From Streptomyces sp. NBC_00448 (GTDB lineage Bacteria > Actinomycetota > Actinomycetes > Streptomycetales > Streptomycetaceae): a DNA stretch of 64,000 bases. Positions 53,777-63,161 of the stretch are shown here, piece by piece. Where the stretch lies: positions 7,743,501 through 7,807,500 of the forward strand of contig NZ_CP107913.1 of the NCBI RefSeq assembly GCF_036014115.1, given 5' to 3'. Each line of letters starts with the position of its first letter. Position 1 is the first letter of the stretch. Made by a program: the position numbers and the translations under genes. The notes under the pieces were generated by a model, which saw only the letters and a list, made by a program, of their open reading frames with translations, was not told the origin of the DNA and made no database searches.

Positions 53777-54646
53777 TCACTTGACGGCGCCGGCGGTCAG
53801 CCCGGCCACCAAGTAACGCTGGAGAAGCAGGAATCCGGCGACCACCGGCACACTCACCACGAGCGAGGCGGCCATGACCTGGTTCCAGTACACGTCGTTC
53901 TCGGTTGCGTACTCGCGCAGGCCCACGGCCAGCGTGCGAGTGCTCTCGTTGGTCATGACCGAGGCGAAGAGCACTTCGCCCCAGGCGGTCATGAAGGCAT
54001 AGACGGCCACCGCGACGATGCCCGGGACGGCGGCCGGCACGACGACCCGGAAGAGCGCGCCCAGCGCACTGCAGCCGTCGACCTTCGCCGCCTCGTCCAG
54101 GTCACGCGGGATCGAGTCGAAGTAGCCCGCGAGCATCCAGATGGAGAACGGCAGCGAGAAGGTGAGGTAGGTGATGATCAGCCCGAGCCGGCTGCCGTTG
54201 AGCGTGACACCCGTGTCGTTGCCGATGTTGACGAAGATCAGGTACAGCGGCAGCAGGAACAGGATGCCGGGGAACATCTGGGTGGACAGCACCGTCACCG
54301 TGAAGACCTTGCGGCCCATGAAGCGGTAGCGGCTCACGGCGTAGGCGGCGAAGATCGCCACCGCCACCGAGAAGACCGTCGCGCTGACCGAGACGATCAC
54401 CGAGTTCACGAAGTAGTGCGCGAGCGGGATCGTCTTCCAGATGTCGATGTACGGGCGGACCGTCAGGCTGTGCGGAATCCACCGGAAGGAACCCTGCACG
54501 TCCTGGAGGCTCTTCAGGGACGAGCTGAGCATCACGTAGACGGGGATCGCCACGAAGGCGGTGATCAGCGTCAGTACGATGCGCCGGGTCCACAGGAAGG
54601 ACTTCGGCCGCGCCATGGGGGACGGCTGGTCGGAGAACCTAGACAT
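53777..54646 (-). CDS. ABC sugar transporter permease (MalG type)
   Basis: 289-aa permease with about six membrane segments and the EAA loop DLDEAAKVDGCSALGALFRVV. ATG 54646 lies 8 nt after AAGGAG and overlaps the upstream permease gene by 8 nt; a GTG at 54655 sits too close to that site. It couples to a shared ATPase, not encoded here. Confidence 0.9.
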   Translation of the reverse strand: MSRFSDQPSPMARPKSFLWTRRIVLTLITAFVAIPVYVMLSSSLKSLQDVQGSFRWIPHSLTVRPYIDIWKTIPLAHYFVNSVIVSVSATVFSVAVAIFAAYAVSRYRFMGRKVFTVTVLSTQMFPGILFLLPLYLIFVNIGNDTGVTLNGSRLGLIITYLTFSLPFSIWMLAGYFDSIPRDLDEAAKVDGCSALGALFRVVVPAAVPGIVAVAVYAFMTAWGEVLFASVMTNESTRTLAVGLREYATENDVYWNQVMAASLVVSVPVVAGFLLLQRYLVAGLTAGAVK

Positions 54647-55643
54647 CGGATTCACTCCTTCCCCTGGACGTGACCAGCAGGTAGAGGGCGGTCACCACGA
54701 GCAGGAAGAGCAGCAGGAGCACCGACATCGCCGAGCCCGAGCCGAAGTTCCAGTTGACGAACGAGGACTGGAAGATGTGGATCGAGATCAGGTCCGCCTG
54801 TTTCGGCGGACTCTGACCGAACATCACGTACGGCGTGTTGAAGTCGTTGAACGTCCACAGGAAGAGCACCAGGACGATCACCTGGTTCACCGGCCGCAGC
54901 GAGGGCATGGTGATCTTCCTGATCTGCTGCCAGACACCGGCCCCGTCCATCGCCGCTGCCTCGTACAGCTCCCGCGGGATGTTCTGCAGGCCGGCCATCA
55001 GCGCCAGGAACGCGAACGGCCAGGACTTCCACACCGAGACGATCAGCATCGCCCAGAAGCTGTTGTTGCCCAGCAGCCAGAACGACTTGCTCGACGTGAT
55101 GTGCAACTGGTCGTGCAGGACGTGGTTCACCAGACCGGTGTCCTGCTGGAACATGAAGGTCCAGGTGATCAGCGCCGCGTAGGTCGGCAGCGCGTACGGC
55201 ACCAGGAACAGGGCCCGCAGGATGCCCCGGCCGCGGAAGGTGTCCTGGAGCAGGATCGCCGCGGCGATCCCGATCAGCCAGGAGAAGCTCACGGACAGCA
55301 GGGTGTAGGACAGCGACACCCAGAAGGAGTGCAGCAGTGCCTGGCCGATCGGCTGGTGGATCTCGACCGCGGCCTTGTAGTTGTCGAACGCCGCCCACGG
55401 AGCGGTCTGCCAGTGGCGGATGTAGAAGAGCGTCAGGTCCCGGAAGCTGATGACGATGCCGAAGACCATCGGCACGATGTGGATCAGCAGTTCGGCGAGG
55501 ATGGCCGGGAGCAGGAGGAGGTACGGCAGTCCGCCTTGGCGGAGCCGTTCGACGAGGCGCGGCCCTAGCCGGCGCCCGGCGGCGGACTTGCCGCTGCCGG
55601 GGCCGGCTTCGGGTGCGCGCCTGGGAGGGGCGGTGGCAGTCAT
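54639..55643 (-). CDS. ABC sugar transporter permease (MalF type)
   Basis: 334-aa permease with a basic, Gly/Pro-rich cytoplasmic N-terminus (about 1-35), six or so hydrophobic segments starting LPYLLLLPAILAELLIHIVPM, and the EAA loop YEAAAMDGAGVWQQIRKITMP. It lies 16 nt after the binding-protein gene. Together with the second permease it forms the channel of a beta-glucoside or other oligosaccharide importer. Confidence 0.9.
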   Translation of the reverse strand: MTATAPPRRAPEAGPGSGKSAAGRRLGPRLVERLRQGGLPYLLLLPAILAELLIHIVPMVFGIVISFRDLTLFYIRHWQTAPWAAFDNYKAAVEIHQPIGQALLHSFWVSLSYTLLSVSFSWLIGIAAAILLQDTFRGRGILRALFLVPYALPTYAALITWTFMFQQDTGLVNHVLHDQLHITSSKSFWLLGNNSFWAMLIVSVWKSWPFAFLALMAGLQNIPRELYEAAAMDGAGVWQQIRKITMPSLRPVNQVIVLVLFLWTFNDFNTPYVMFGQSPPKQADLISIHIFQSSFVNWNFGSGSAMSVLLLLFLLVVTALYLLVTSRGRSESDV

Positions 55644-55659
55644 GGAGGGGTGTCGATCC

Positions 55660-56997
55660 TTATGACGTGGGCATCTGCGACTGCGCCTTTTGCAGCGCGG
55701 CCTTGACGGTGTCGTCCGTGACGGCCTTGCCGGCGGCGGCGTCGGCGAACAGGCTCTTGATCGCAGGACCGACGAGGTTCTCGAACTGCGCCTCGTTGGC
55801 CACCTGCGGCATCGGGGCGGCCGACTTGCTGAGCACGCCGGCGAGGGCCTTCAGGTCCGGGGTCTGGAAGGCGGGGTCGCTCTGCGCCTCGGTGACCGGC
55901 GGGATCGTGCCGTAGGTGCCGTTGAGGATCTTCTGCTCCGGCGTGCTGGTGAGGAACTTCGCCAGCTGCACGGCGGCGGCCTTGTGCTTGGTGCTGTTGA
56001 AGACCGCGACGTTGATGCCGGCCACCATGGAGGTGATGCCCGCGTCACCGGTGGCTCCGGCGGTCTGCGTCGGGACCGGGACCACGCCGTACTGGTCCTG
56101 CGACATGCCGTGCGACTTGATGGAGGTCGCGGCCGACTGCCACATCATCATCGCGGCCTTGCCGGTGGCGAAGTCGGTGATGGTCTGGTTCTGCACGTAC
56201 TCGGCGTCGCCCTTGGCGGCGATCTTGTCGCTGGCTATGAAGTCGACGTACTGCTTGACCGCCGCGACGTTGCCCGCACCGGTGAAGGTCGGCTTGCCGG
56301 CGGCGTCGAACCAGTCGGCGCCGTGCTGCTTGGCCAGCACGAAGGCGTGGTGGATGTTCTCCGCGCCGTTGGCGCCCTCGACGGCCAGGCCATAGTGGCC
56401 GTCCTTGGTGAGCTTCTTGCCGTCCGCGACCAACTCGGCCCAGGTGGTGGGAGGTTGGGCGATGCCCGCGTCGGCGAACTCCTTCTTGTTGTAGTACAGG
56501 CCGTAGGCCATCGAGTACAGCGGCAGGGCGGCCGGGTCCTTGCCCGGGGCGCCGGCGGAGGCGAGCGCCGCGGCGGAGAAGCGGTCCTTGCCGCCGACGG
56601 TGGCGAACGCGTTGGCGTCCCACGGCATCAGGGCACCGGTCGCCTGGAGCGAGGCGGACCAGGTGTTGCCGATGTTGAGCACGTCCGGGCCCTGGCCGGA
56701 AGTGGTCGCCGCCAGGATGCGGTTGAGCAGGTCGGCCCAGCCGACCACCTCGAGGTTGACCTTGATGCCGGTCTGCTGGGTGAACTTCTTCAGCTCGGGG
56801 GTGAGCACCTGCTTGTCGTTGGCCAGGCTGGTGCCCTGGTTGCTCGCCCAGTACGTGATCGTCTGGCCCTTGAGGCTGCCGGGGGAGGCGGAGATGTCGC
56901 CGCTGCCCTTGCTGTCCGAGCCGCCACCACACGCGGCGACGGTGAGGCCGAGCGCGGCCACGAGGGCGGTGGCCGCGAAGACTCTGTTGGTGCGCAT
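55660..56997 (-). CDS. Sugar ABC transporter solute-binding lipoprotein
   Basis: Secreted lipoprotein of 445 aa: signal peptide MRTNRVFAATALVAALGLTV with lipobox VAAC (Cys near 23), Gly/Ser linker, then the cluster-1 fold (ITYWASNQGTSLANDKQVL, GPDVLNIGNTWSASLQATG, MAYGLYYNKKEFADAGI). ATG 56997 follows GAGGGA at 7 nt. It is first in the leftward unit and divergent from the ROK regulator. The ligand is inferred from the GH1 gene only. Confidence 0.92.
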   Translation of the reverse strand: MRTNRVFAATALVAALGLTVAACGGGSDSKGSGDISASPGSLKGQTITYWASNQGTSLANDKQVLTPELKKFTQQTGIKVNLEVVGWADLLNRILAATTSGQGPDVLNIGNTWSASLQATGALMPWDANAFATVGGKDRFSAAALASAGAPGKDPAALPLYSMAYGLYYNKKEFADAGIAQPPTTWAELVADGKKLTKDGHYGLAVEGANGAENIHHAFVLAKQHGADWFDAAGKPTFTGAGNVAAVKQYVDFIASDKIAAKGDAEYVQNQTITDFATGKAAMMMWQSAATSIKSHGMSQDQYGVVPVPTQTAGATGDAGITSMVAGINVAVFNSTKHKAAAVQLAKFLTSTPEQKILNGTYGTIPPVTEAQSDPAFQTPDLKALAGVLSKSAAPMPQVANEAQFENLVGPAIKSLFADAAAGKAVTDDTVKAALQKAQSQMPTS

Positions 56998-57051
56998 AAC
57001 GGTTCCCTCTCAGGGGTGGGATCGCTTCAGGAAGTGAACAGCGCCTGTGCC

Positions 57052-57072
57052 TTAATTCAGGCCGTGATTTAA
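57052..57072. promoter_or_regulatory. AT-rich candidate operator between sugar-binding and ROK genes
   Basis: The 148-bp divergent region contains an unusually AT-rich segment, TTAAT-N11-ATTTAA, at 57052-57072, 55-75 nt upstream of the lipoprotein ATG. It is the only symmetric feature noticed there and is a plausible ROK-repressor site; evidence is weak. Confidence 0.35.
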
Positions 57073-57145
57073 CTTGTGAGAAAAGGTGGCGTCAAGACCC
57101 CGTGCAGCGATAGGTTCCAGCGGGGCGGGGCAGGAGGGAGTCCAG

Positions 57146-58504
57146 ATGGCTGAGCGGGCCAAGCGCACGGTGCGTGACCTGCGGCGCGGCAACCGCGCAT
57201 CGCTTCTGCGTCATTTGTATTTCGAAGGCCCCCTCAGCCGGCAGGAGCTGGGCCGGGACACCGGCCTGAGCGCGGGCTCGATCAGCAACGTCGTTGGAGA
57301 GTTGATCGCGGACGGCATGGTCGAGGAGGCGGGCGCGGTCGAGTCCGACGGCGGGCGCCCGCGCATCCTGCTCCAGGTCGCCCCCGGCTACGGCTACGTG
57401 GTCGGCGTGGACGTCGGCGAGACCCGGGTGCGGGTGGAGCTGTTCGACCTCGCGCTCACCGAACGCGCCTCCGCCGACCTGCCGTTGTCCGACAGCGGGC
57501 ACGACGTGGACCTGGTGGTCCGGCTCGCCCTGGAGGGCATCGAGGCCGTGGTGCGCGAGGCCGGCATCGACGACCGGGAGGTGCTGGGCGTCGGCATCGG
57601 CGTCCCCGGGATCGTGGAGCAGGGCGACCCGCGGGTGACCTCGCCCGGCGAGGGCGACGGCATCGTGGTGCACGGCCAGACCATCGGCTGGGACGCGGTG
57701 CCGCTGGGCCGGCTGCTGCGGGCCGGCACCGACCTGCCGCTGTTCATCGACAACGGTGCCAAGACCCTGGGCCAGGCCGAGATGTGGTTCGGCGGCGGGC
57801 GCGGCTCCGGCAACGTGGTGATCGCGCTGATCGGTTCCGGCGTCGGCGCCTGCGTGGTCGCCGACGGCACTCCGTACCACGGCGCGAGCAGCAGCGCGGG
57901 GGAGTGGGGGCACACCACGCTGCGGGTCGGCGGCCGGATCTGCCGGTGCGGCTCGCGCGGCTGCCTGGAGGCGTACGTCGGCGCGGAGGCGCTGCTGGGC
58001 CGGTGGTCGAACGCGCCGCAGGGGGCGAGCGAGGAGACCGCGCTCGCCGCGCTGCTGGCCGCCGCCGACCACGACCGGGAGGTGGTGGAGTTGCTCGCCG
58101 AGGCCGCGGAGTACCTGGGCGCGGGCATCGCCGACCTGATCAACCTGTTCAACCCGCAGCGGATCGTGATCGGCGGCTGGGCCGGACTGCTGCTCGGGCC
58201 GCGGCTGCTGCCGTCGGTGCGTGAGGTGGCCGCGGAGTACTCGCTGCACCACCCCTGCGCGCAGACGTCGATCGAGCTGGGCCGGCTGGGCGCGGACGCG
58301 GTCACCGTGGGGGCGGCGACGCTGCCGCTGGCCCGCTTCCTGGAAACCGGCGGCGAGCGGCCGGTGCGGCTGCCGGCGCAGGGCGGGCAACCGGACGGTG
58401 GCGGGGCGGTGGGCGGACCGGGGCGCGGACCGGGCCGCGGGTCACGTTCCGGTGCCGCCTCCGGCGATCCGGTGCGGAACCGAACCACGCGGGCGGTACG
58501 TTGA
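57146..58504 (+). CDS. ROK-family transcriptional regulator
   Basis: 452-aa regulator. An N-terminal winged helix (about 8-70: RDLRRGNRASLLRHLYFEG, QELGRDTGLSAGSISNVV) is followed by a sugar-kinase-like ROK domain (about 85-400) with LGVGIGVPGIV, DNGAKTLGQAEMWFGGG and the zinc motif CRCGSRGCLEAYVG. The tail is Gly/Arg-rich and disordered. ATG 57146 lies behind AGGAGGGAG. Divergent from the importer-glycosidase unit, it likely represses it until the sugar is present. Position and family recall Rok7B7, but orthology is not established. Confidence 0.9.
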   Translation: MAERAKRTVRDLRRGNRASLLRHLYFEGPLSRQELGRDTGLSAGSISNVVGELIADGMVEEAGAVESDGGRPRILLQVAPGYGYVVGVDVGETRVRVELFDLALTERASADLPLSDSGHDVDLVVRLALEGIEAVVREAGIDDREVLGVGIGVPGIVEQGDPRVTSPGEGDGIVVHGQTIGWDAVPLGRLLRAGTDLPLFIDNGAKTLGQAEMWFGGGRGSGNVVIALIGSGVGACVVADGTPYHGASSSAGEWGHTTLRVGGRICRCGSRGCLEAYVGAEALLGRWSNAPQGASEETALAALLAAADHDREVVELLAEAAEYLGAGIADLINLFNPQRIVIGGWAGLLLGPRLLPSVREVAAEYSLHHPCAQTSIELGRLGADAVTVGAATLPLARFLETGGERPVRLPAQGGQPDGGGAVGGPGRGPGRGSRSGAASGDPVRNRTTRAVR

Positions 58505-58609
58505 CGGGTCGGTGCCCGGCGCACCGCGGGTGCGGCGGAATGCCGGATTCGCAACCGTTTCGCACCTTTTTCGCAGTACATACCTCGCACGCCCTTCAGG
58601 AGTCCCCCC

Positions 58610-59434
58610 ATGACCCTTCGACAGCAGATCGTCGGCAACGCCATGCAGATGGCCGTCTGCACCCTCGACCCCGGTCAGACCGTGTACTGCGAGGCGGGCA
58701 AGTTCCTGTTCAAGACCGCCAACGTCAGCATGGAGACCCGCCTCGGCGGCCCCGGCAACGGCAGCCGGCAGGGCGCCGGCGGCCCCGGCGGGCAGGGCGG
58801 CGGCATGGGCGGGATGCTGCGCCAGGCGATGGGCACCGCGATGCAGGTCGGCCAGCGCGCCCTGGCCGGCGAGTCGCTGGCCTTCCAGTACTTCACCGCC
58901 GCCGGCGGCGAGGGCACCGTCGGTTTCGCCGGGGTGCTCCCCGGCGAGATGCGCGCCCTCGAACTGAACGGCTCGCGCGCCTGGTTCGCGGAGAAGGACG
59001 CGTTCGTCGCGGCCGAGGAGAGCGTCAGGTTCGGCATCGCCTTCGCGGGCGGCCGGCAGGGCATGAGCGGCGGCGAGGGCTTCATCCTGGAGAAGTTCAC
59101 CGGCACCGGCACCGTGATCATCGCCGGCGCGGGCAACTTCATCGACCTCAACCCTGCGGACTTCGGCGGCCGGATCGAGGTGGACACCGGCTGCATCGTC
59201 GCCTTCGAGGAGGGTATCCAGTACGGCGTGCAGCGGATCGGCGGGCTCAACCGCCAGGGCATCATGAACGCGGTCTTCGGCGGCGAGGGCCTGTCGCTGG
59301 CGACCCTGGAGGGCAACGGCCAGGTCATCCTCCAGTCCATGACCATCGAAGGTCTGGCCAACGCGCTGAAGAAGGCGCAGGGCGGGGACAAGCAGGGGCC
59401 GACCGGGGGCCTGTTCTCCACGCACGCCGGCTGA
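58610..59434 (+). CDS. AIM24-family protein
   Basis: 274-aa double-stranded beta-helix protein. TLDPGQTVYCEAGKFLFKT, GTVGFAGVLPGEMRALEL, FILEKFTGTGTVIIAGAGNFIDLNP and VDTGCIVAFEEGIQYGVQRI match AIM24/TIGR00266. A Gly/Met-rich loop (about 45-75, GGQGGGMGGMLRQAMG) is inserted. ATG 58610 follows CAGGAG. The bacterial function of the family is not defined. It stands alone. Confidence 0.85.
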   Translation: MTLRQQIVGNAMQMAVCTLDPGQTVYCEAGKFLFKTANVSMETRLGGPGNGSRQGAGGPGGQGGGMGGMLRQAMGTAMQVGQRALAGESLAFQYFTAAGGEGTVGFAGVLPGEMRALELNGSRAWFAEKDAFVAAEESVRFGIAFAGGRQGMSGGEGFILEKFTGTGTVIIAGAGNFIDLNPADFGGRIEVDTGCIVAFEEGIQYGVQRIGGLNRQGIMNAVFGGEGLSLATLEGNGQVILQSMTIEGLANALKKAQGGDKQGPTGGLFSTHAG

Positions 59435-59637
59435 GCGCGCCCGGCCCGGGCGCCCTGGACCCAGGTCCGACCGCCCGTATCTCGGGTCTCATGCTCCTCT
59501 CATGTCACGGTGCGGTGACAGGTAGCCCGCCGTGACCCATCGTGGCGCCGCCCGGCGGGTAGCGTCTGGATCACGTGTATCCCGCAGTGCCGCACGATCC
59601 GCGTGCGGCACTCACGCAGGAAGGTGGACCGACTGCC

Positions 59638-60273
59638 GTGTACCGCTGGGAGATCACCCGGGCCGCACTGGCCCAGCGGGTATTCGCCACCATCCGCAGC
59701 GAGAGCTACGACCAGGCCGCCGCCACCGCGGACACGTTGCTGTCGGCCGGGCTGACCACGTTGGAGATCTCCCTCACCACTCCGTTCGCCCTGGAAGCCG
59801 TCACCACGCTGGTCCGCGAGGTCGGCGACGACGCGGTGGTCGGCGCGGGCACCGTGCTCGACGAGGTCTCCGCGCGGATGGCGATCGAGGCCGGGGCGCG
59901 CTTCCTGCTGTCGCCCAACCTCGACGAGGCGGTGCTGCGTACCGGGCACCGCTACGGGATTCCGGTCTTCCCGGGCGTCGCGACCCCCACCGAGGCGGTC
60001 CGCGCGATGGAACTCGGCGCCGACGCGCTGACCCTCTACCCCGCCACCGCCTACACCCCGGACTGGGTGGTGGACGTCCGCGCGATCATTCCGCAGGCGG
60101 CGTTCCTGCCGATCGGGGGCATAACGGTCAGCGCGGCGCCCGATTGGGTCGCGGCCGGCGCGGTCGCGGTCGGCATGGGCTCCGCCCTGACCGACGGCGA
60201 CCGCGCCACGGTCACCAAGCGGCTCACCGAACTCCTGGAGCGGCTCGCCGACACGGTTCCCTCCGGGGGTTGA
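59638..60273 (+). CDS. KDPG/KHG aldolase-like protein lacking the Schiff-base lysine
   Basis: TIM-barrel protein of 211 aa of the Eda family: GLTTLEISLTTPFAL with the catalytic Glu at 43, VGAGTVLDEVSARMAIEAGARFLLSP, PVFPGVATPTEAVRAMELGAD and LPIGGI. The position of the Schiff-base Lys (normally K in KxFPA) is Thr132 (LTLYPA), so normal aldolase chemistry is doubtful. The GTG start at 59638 gives the usual length but its ribosome site (AAGGTGG) is 12 nt away. It may be a repurposed lyase or a binding protein. No other Entner-Doudoroff gene is nearby. Confidence 0.78.
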   Translation: MYRWEITRAALAQRVFATIRSESYDQAAATADTLLSAGLTTLEISLTTPFALEAVTTLVREVGDDAVVGAGTVLDEVSARMAIEAGARFLLSPNLDEAVLRTGHRYGIPVFPGVATPTEAVRAMELGADALTLYPATAYTPDWVVDVRAIIPQAAFLPIGGITVSAAPDWVAAGAVAVGMGSALTDGDRATVTKRLTELLERLADTVPSGG

Positions 60274-60326
60274 GCCGTTTCCCCCCTGCGGGGGGTGGCT
60301 ACCCCGTCCCGGTCCGCGGCCCCGTC

Positions 60327-60880
60327 GTGGCTGGTCGCGCGGCTCCCCGCGCCCCTTCGGCTCCCCGCCGCCGAGGCGGCGGTCCGTTCCCGGCTCCCGG
60401 CCGCTGGTGGGCTGGTCGCTCCGTTCTCCCCCAGAGCTTCGCCTGGGAGGTACCCCCAAGCGCCCCTGGGTGGGTGCGCCTTGCGGTGCGTTGCTTGTCC
60501 GCGGGTGCGTGGTGGCTTGTCGCTCGGCTCTCCCCCAGAGCTTCGCCTGGGAGGTACCCCCACGCGCCTCTGGTGGGGGTTGCTCGCCGTCGTTGGCTGC
60601 CGGTGCGCTGCGGAGCAGCCGCACATCCCCAGGGGCGCGGGGAACTGCGCGCTCAGCCGTGAACCGGCCGGTAGGCGAGCACGCACCGCAGGGGGCAGTC
60701 ACCTGGGGGCGCGGGGAACTGCGCGACCAGCCGTGAACCCGGCCGGCAGGCAAACACGCACCGCAAGGGGCACCCACCCAGGGGCGCGGGGAACTGCGCG
60801 ACCAGCCAGAGCGGGCCGGCAGGTAGGCCGTGCCGCAGGGGGCACCCACCCAGGGGCGCGGGGAACTGCGCGACCAGCCA
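60327..60880. repeat. Cluster of intergenic GC-rich repeats, partly tandem
   Basis: The 679-bp gap 60274-60952 is filled by two repeat types. Type A: GGGGCGCGGGGAACTGCGCG, four copies at about 60632, 60705, 60781 and 60853, inside a tandem unit of 72-75 bp, plus a diverged inverted copy near 60330. Type B: CCCCCAGAGCTTCGCCTGGG, copies at about 60428 and 60535, an element also seen inverted near 17460. Copies of type A also occur at 10.8-11.0 kb. The long frames across this region are artefacts. Confidence 0.8.
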
Positions 60881-60952
60881 CGACGGGCCCGCGGACGGGG
60901 ACGAGGCGGCCACCCCGCAGGGGGCCGCAGGGGCGCCCATAGAATCACGTGG

Positions 60953-62188
60953 GTGACCGTTCTCGCTGTTCCTGGCTCGAAGTCCGTGACCGCTCGCGCG
61001 CTGTTTCTCGCCGCCGCCGCCGACGGAGTCACCGTGCTCCGGGGCCCGCTGCTCTCCGACGACACGGAGGGCTTCGCCGAGGGCCTGACCCGGCTCGGTT
61101 ACGAGGTGCGGCGCACCGCCCGTGAGTGGCGGATCACCGGCCGCCCGGCCGGCCCCGCCGCCGACCACGCGGAGGTCTTCACGCGTGACGCGGCCACCGC
61201 CTCCCGCTTCCTGCCCGCGCTGGCGGCCGCAGGCCACGGCACGTTCCGCTTCGACGCCTCCGCGCAGATGCGCCGCCGCCCGGTCGCCCCGCTGACCGAG
61301 GCGCTGCGCAGCCTCGGCGTGGACCTGGTGCACGAGGAGGAGGACGGTCACCTGCCGCTGCGGGTGGAAGCGGACGGCATCAAGGGTGGCGCGATCGACC
61401 TGGACGCGAGCCTGTCCTCGCAGTTCCTGACCGCGCTGCTGATGGTCGGCCCGCTCACCGCCGAGGGCCTGCGGATCCGGGTGACCGGCATCGTGTCGGT
61501 GCCGTACGTCGAGATCACGCTCGCGATGATGCGCCGCTTCGGCGTCGAAGTGGCCCGCGAGGGCGACACCTTCGTGGTGCCGGCGGGCGGCTACCGCGCG
61601 CAGGACTACCCGATCGAGCCGGACGCCTCCACCGCGAGCTACGTGTTCGCCGCGGCCGCGCTGTCCGGCCGTACCGCGACCGTGCCGGGGCTCGGCAGCG
61701 ACGCGCTCCAGGGCGACCTGCGGTTCGTGGAGGTGCTGCGCCGGATGGGCGCGGAGGTCGAGACCACGGCGGACGCCACCACGGTGACCGGCACCGGGCG
61801 GCTGTCCGGCCTGACCGTCAACATGCGGGACATCTCCGACACGATGCCCACCCTCGCGGCGATCGCGCCGTTCGCGGACGGCCCGGTCCGGATCGAGGAC
61901 GTCTACAACACCCGTGTCAAGGAGTGCGACCGGCTGGAGGCGTGCGCGCTGAACCTGCGGGCGCAGGGCATCGAGGTCGCCACCGGCCGGGACTGGATCG
62001 AGATCACGCCGGGCACCCCGAAGCCGGTCGAGATCGCCTGCCACGGCGACCACCGCATCGCGATGAGCTTCGCCGTCGCGGCCCTGCGCACCCCGGGCAC
62101 GACCTTCGACGACCCGGGCTGCGTGAAGAAGACGTTCCCCGGATTCCACGCGTTCTTCGCGGAGTTGCGGGGCACCTGGGACGTCTGA
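60953..62188 (+). CDS. aroA: 3-phosphoshikimate 1-carboxyvinyltransferase (EPSP synthase homologue)
   Basis: AroA fold of 411 aa that would join shikimate-3-phosphate and PEP. Active-site stretches are present: PGSKSVTARALFLA, LDASLSSQFLTALLM, NMRDISDTMPTLAAIAPFA with the catalytic Asp, RVKECDRLEA with the catalytic Glu, and a late VKKTFPGFHAFF with Lys. It begins almost directly at PGSKS, some 15 residues shorter than usual, because repeats fill the upstream region. GTG 60953 has no SD; TAGAAT at 60940-60945 would place +1 at the start codon, so the transcript may be leaderless. It may be a second aroA of the genome. Confidence 0.88.
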   Translation: MTVLAVPGSKSVTARALFLAAAADGVTVLRGPLLSDDTEGFAEGLTRLGYEVRRTAREWRITGRPAGPAADHAEVFTRDAATASRFLPALAAAGHGTFRFDASAQMRRRPVAPLTEALRSLGVDLVHEEEDGHLPLRVEADGIKGGAIDLDASLSSQFLTALLMVGPLTAEGLRIRVTGIVSVPYVEITLAMMRRFGVEVAREGDTFVVPAGGYRAQDYPIEPDASTASYVFAAAALSGRTATVPGLGSDALQGDLRFVEVLRRMGAEVETTADATTVTGTGRLSGLTVNMRDISDTMPTLAAIAPFADGPVRIEDVYNTRVKECDRLEACALNLRAQGIEVATGRDWIEITPGTPKPVEIACHGDHRIAMSFAVAALRTPGTTFDDPGCVKKTFPGFHAFFAELRGTWDV

Positions 62189-62280
62189 GGCGATCCCGCG
62201 CGGCAGAGGGGCCGTGCGGCCGAGCGGTCGGGCGGCCGTACGACCCGCGTTGAGCCCTGGCGGCAGCGCGGACCGGACCG

Positions 62281-63069
62281 CTACGGCGCCGGCGCAGGCA
62301 CCAGCACGGGCTCGCGGTCCAGCGCGATGCCGAAGTGCTCGCGGTAGGCGGCCAACACCTCCGCGGGTCCGGGCAGTTCGCGTTCCTGCCGGGAGCCGCC
62401 CGCGGTGCGTACGAGCGTGCGCCCGCTGAGGGTGACCCGCCCGTCGGCGGTGAGCCGGGAGCACACCAGGGACGTGCGGAAGTGGGACAGCGGCGAGGTG
62501 CGCTGCCACCAGCAGGTGGCGGCGAAGTCGCCGAGTCCCCGCGGCCGTCGCTCGACGCGGTACTGCGGCTCGTCGTCGCGCAGCACGTCCAGGTCGCCGT
62601 CGGGTGTCTCGCGCAGCGTGAACACGCCGCCGGGTTCGGGCTGTTCGGCCCGGCTGCCGTAGGACAGCGGGAAGTGGCTGTGCCGGCCGAAACCGACGTC
62701 CGCCAGCCACACGGCGCCGTCCTGCGTGCGCACCCGCAGCGCCATGTGGTCGAAGGGCGGGCCGAGTTCGCCGCCGTCGCCGAAGGACCGGCAGGTCAGC
62801 AGCTCCACCCCGTAGCCGAGCGCGCGCAGCAACTCGGCGAAGGCGCCGTTGAGTTCGTAGCAGAAGCCGCCGCGCCCGCGGTCCACGATCTTCGCCACCA
62901 GCGGGCCGGGCGCCAGCACGATGTCCTCGCCGCGGTGGATCGAGAGGTTCTCGAACGGCACCGTGCGCAGATGGGCCAGGTGCAGCGCGCGCAGCGCGTC
63001 GAGGTCGGGGCGCGCCGGCCGCTCGGCGCCGATGTGCTCCAGGTAGGCCGCGGCCCGCTGTTCGTCCAT
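62281..63069 (-). CDS. Arylamine N-acetyltransferase
   Basis: 262-aa NAT-family enzyme transferring acetyl from CoA to arylamines or hydrazines through a Cys-His-Asp triad: Cys in RGGFCYELN, His in PFDHMALRV, Asp in WLADVGFG. The start HLRTVPFENLSIHRGE is typical of the family. ATG 63069 is the first good start; no strong SD is seen. Convergent with aroA. In other actinomycetes NAT homologues also make amide bonds in natural products, but nothing here suggests that. Confidence 0.93.
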   Translation of the reverse strand: MDEQRAAAYLEHIGAERPARPDLDALRALHLAHLRTVPFENLSIHRGEDIVLAPGPLVAKIVDRGRGGFCYELNGAFAELLRALGYGVELLTCRSFGDGGELGPPFDHMALRVRTQDGAVWLADVGFGRHSHFPLSYGSRAEQPEPGGVFTLRETPDGDLDVLRDDEPQYRVERRPRGLGDFAATCWWQRTSPLSHFRTSLVCSRLTADGRVTLSGRTLVRTAGGSRQERELPGPAEVLAAYREHFGIALDREPVLVPAPAP

Positions 63070-63161
63070 GCTCCAGTTATGCCGTAGCGCATGCCCCGGC
63101 GTCATCCTCCCCGGGTACAGGATGCCCCGGGACCTGGGGCGTACGTCCGAAGGCGGCGCGC

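Noticed and set aside
60327..60880. Tandem units upstream of aroA as a CRISPR array
   Set aside because: Units are nearly identical throughout with no unique spacers of constant size, there is no cas gene, and similar elements are scattered elsewhere in the window.
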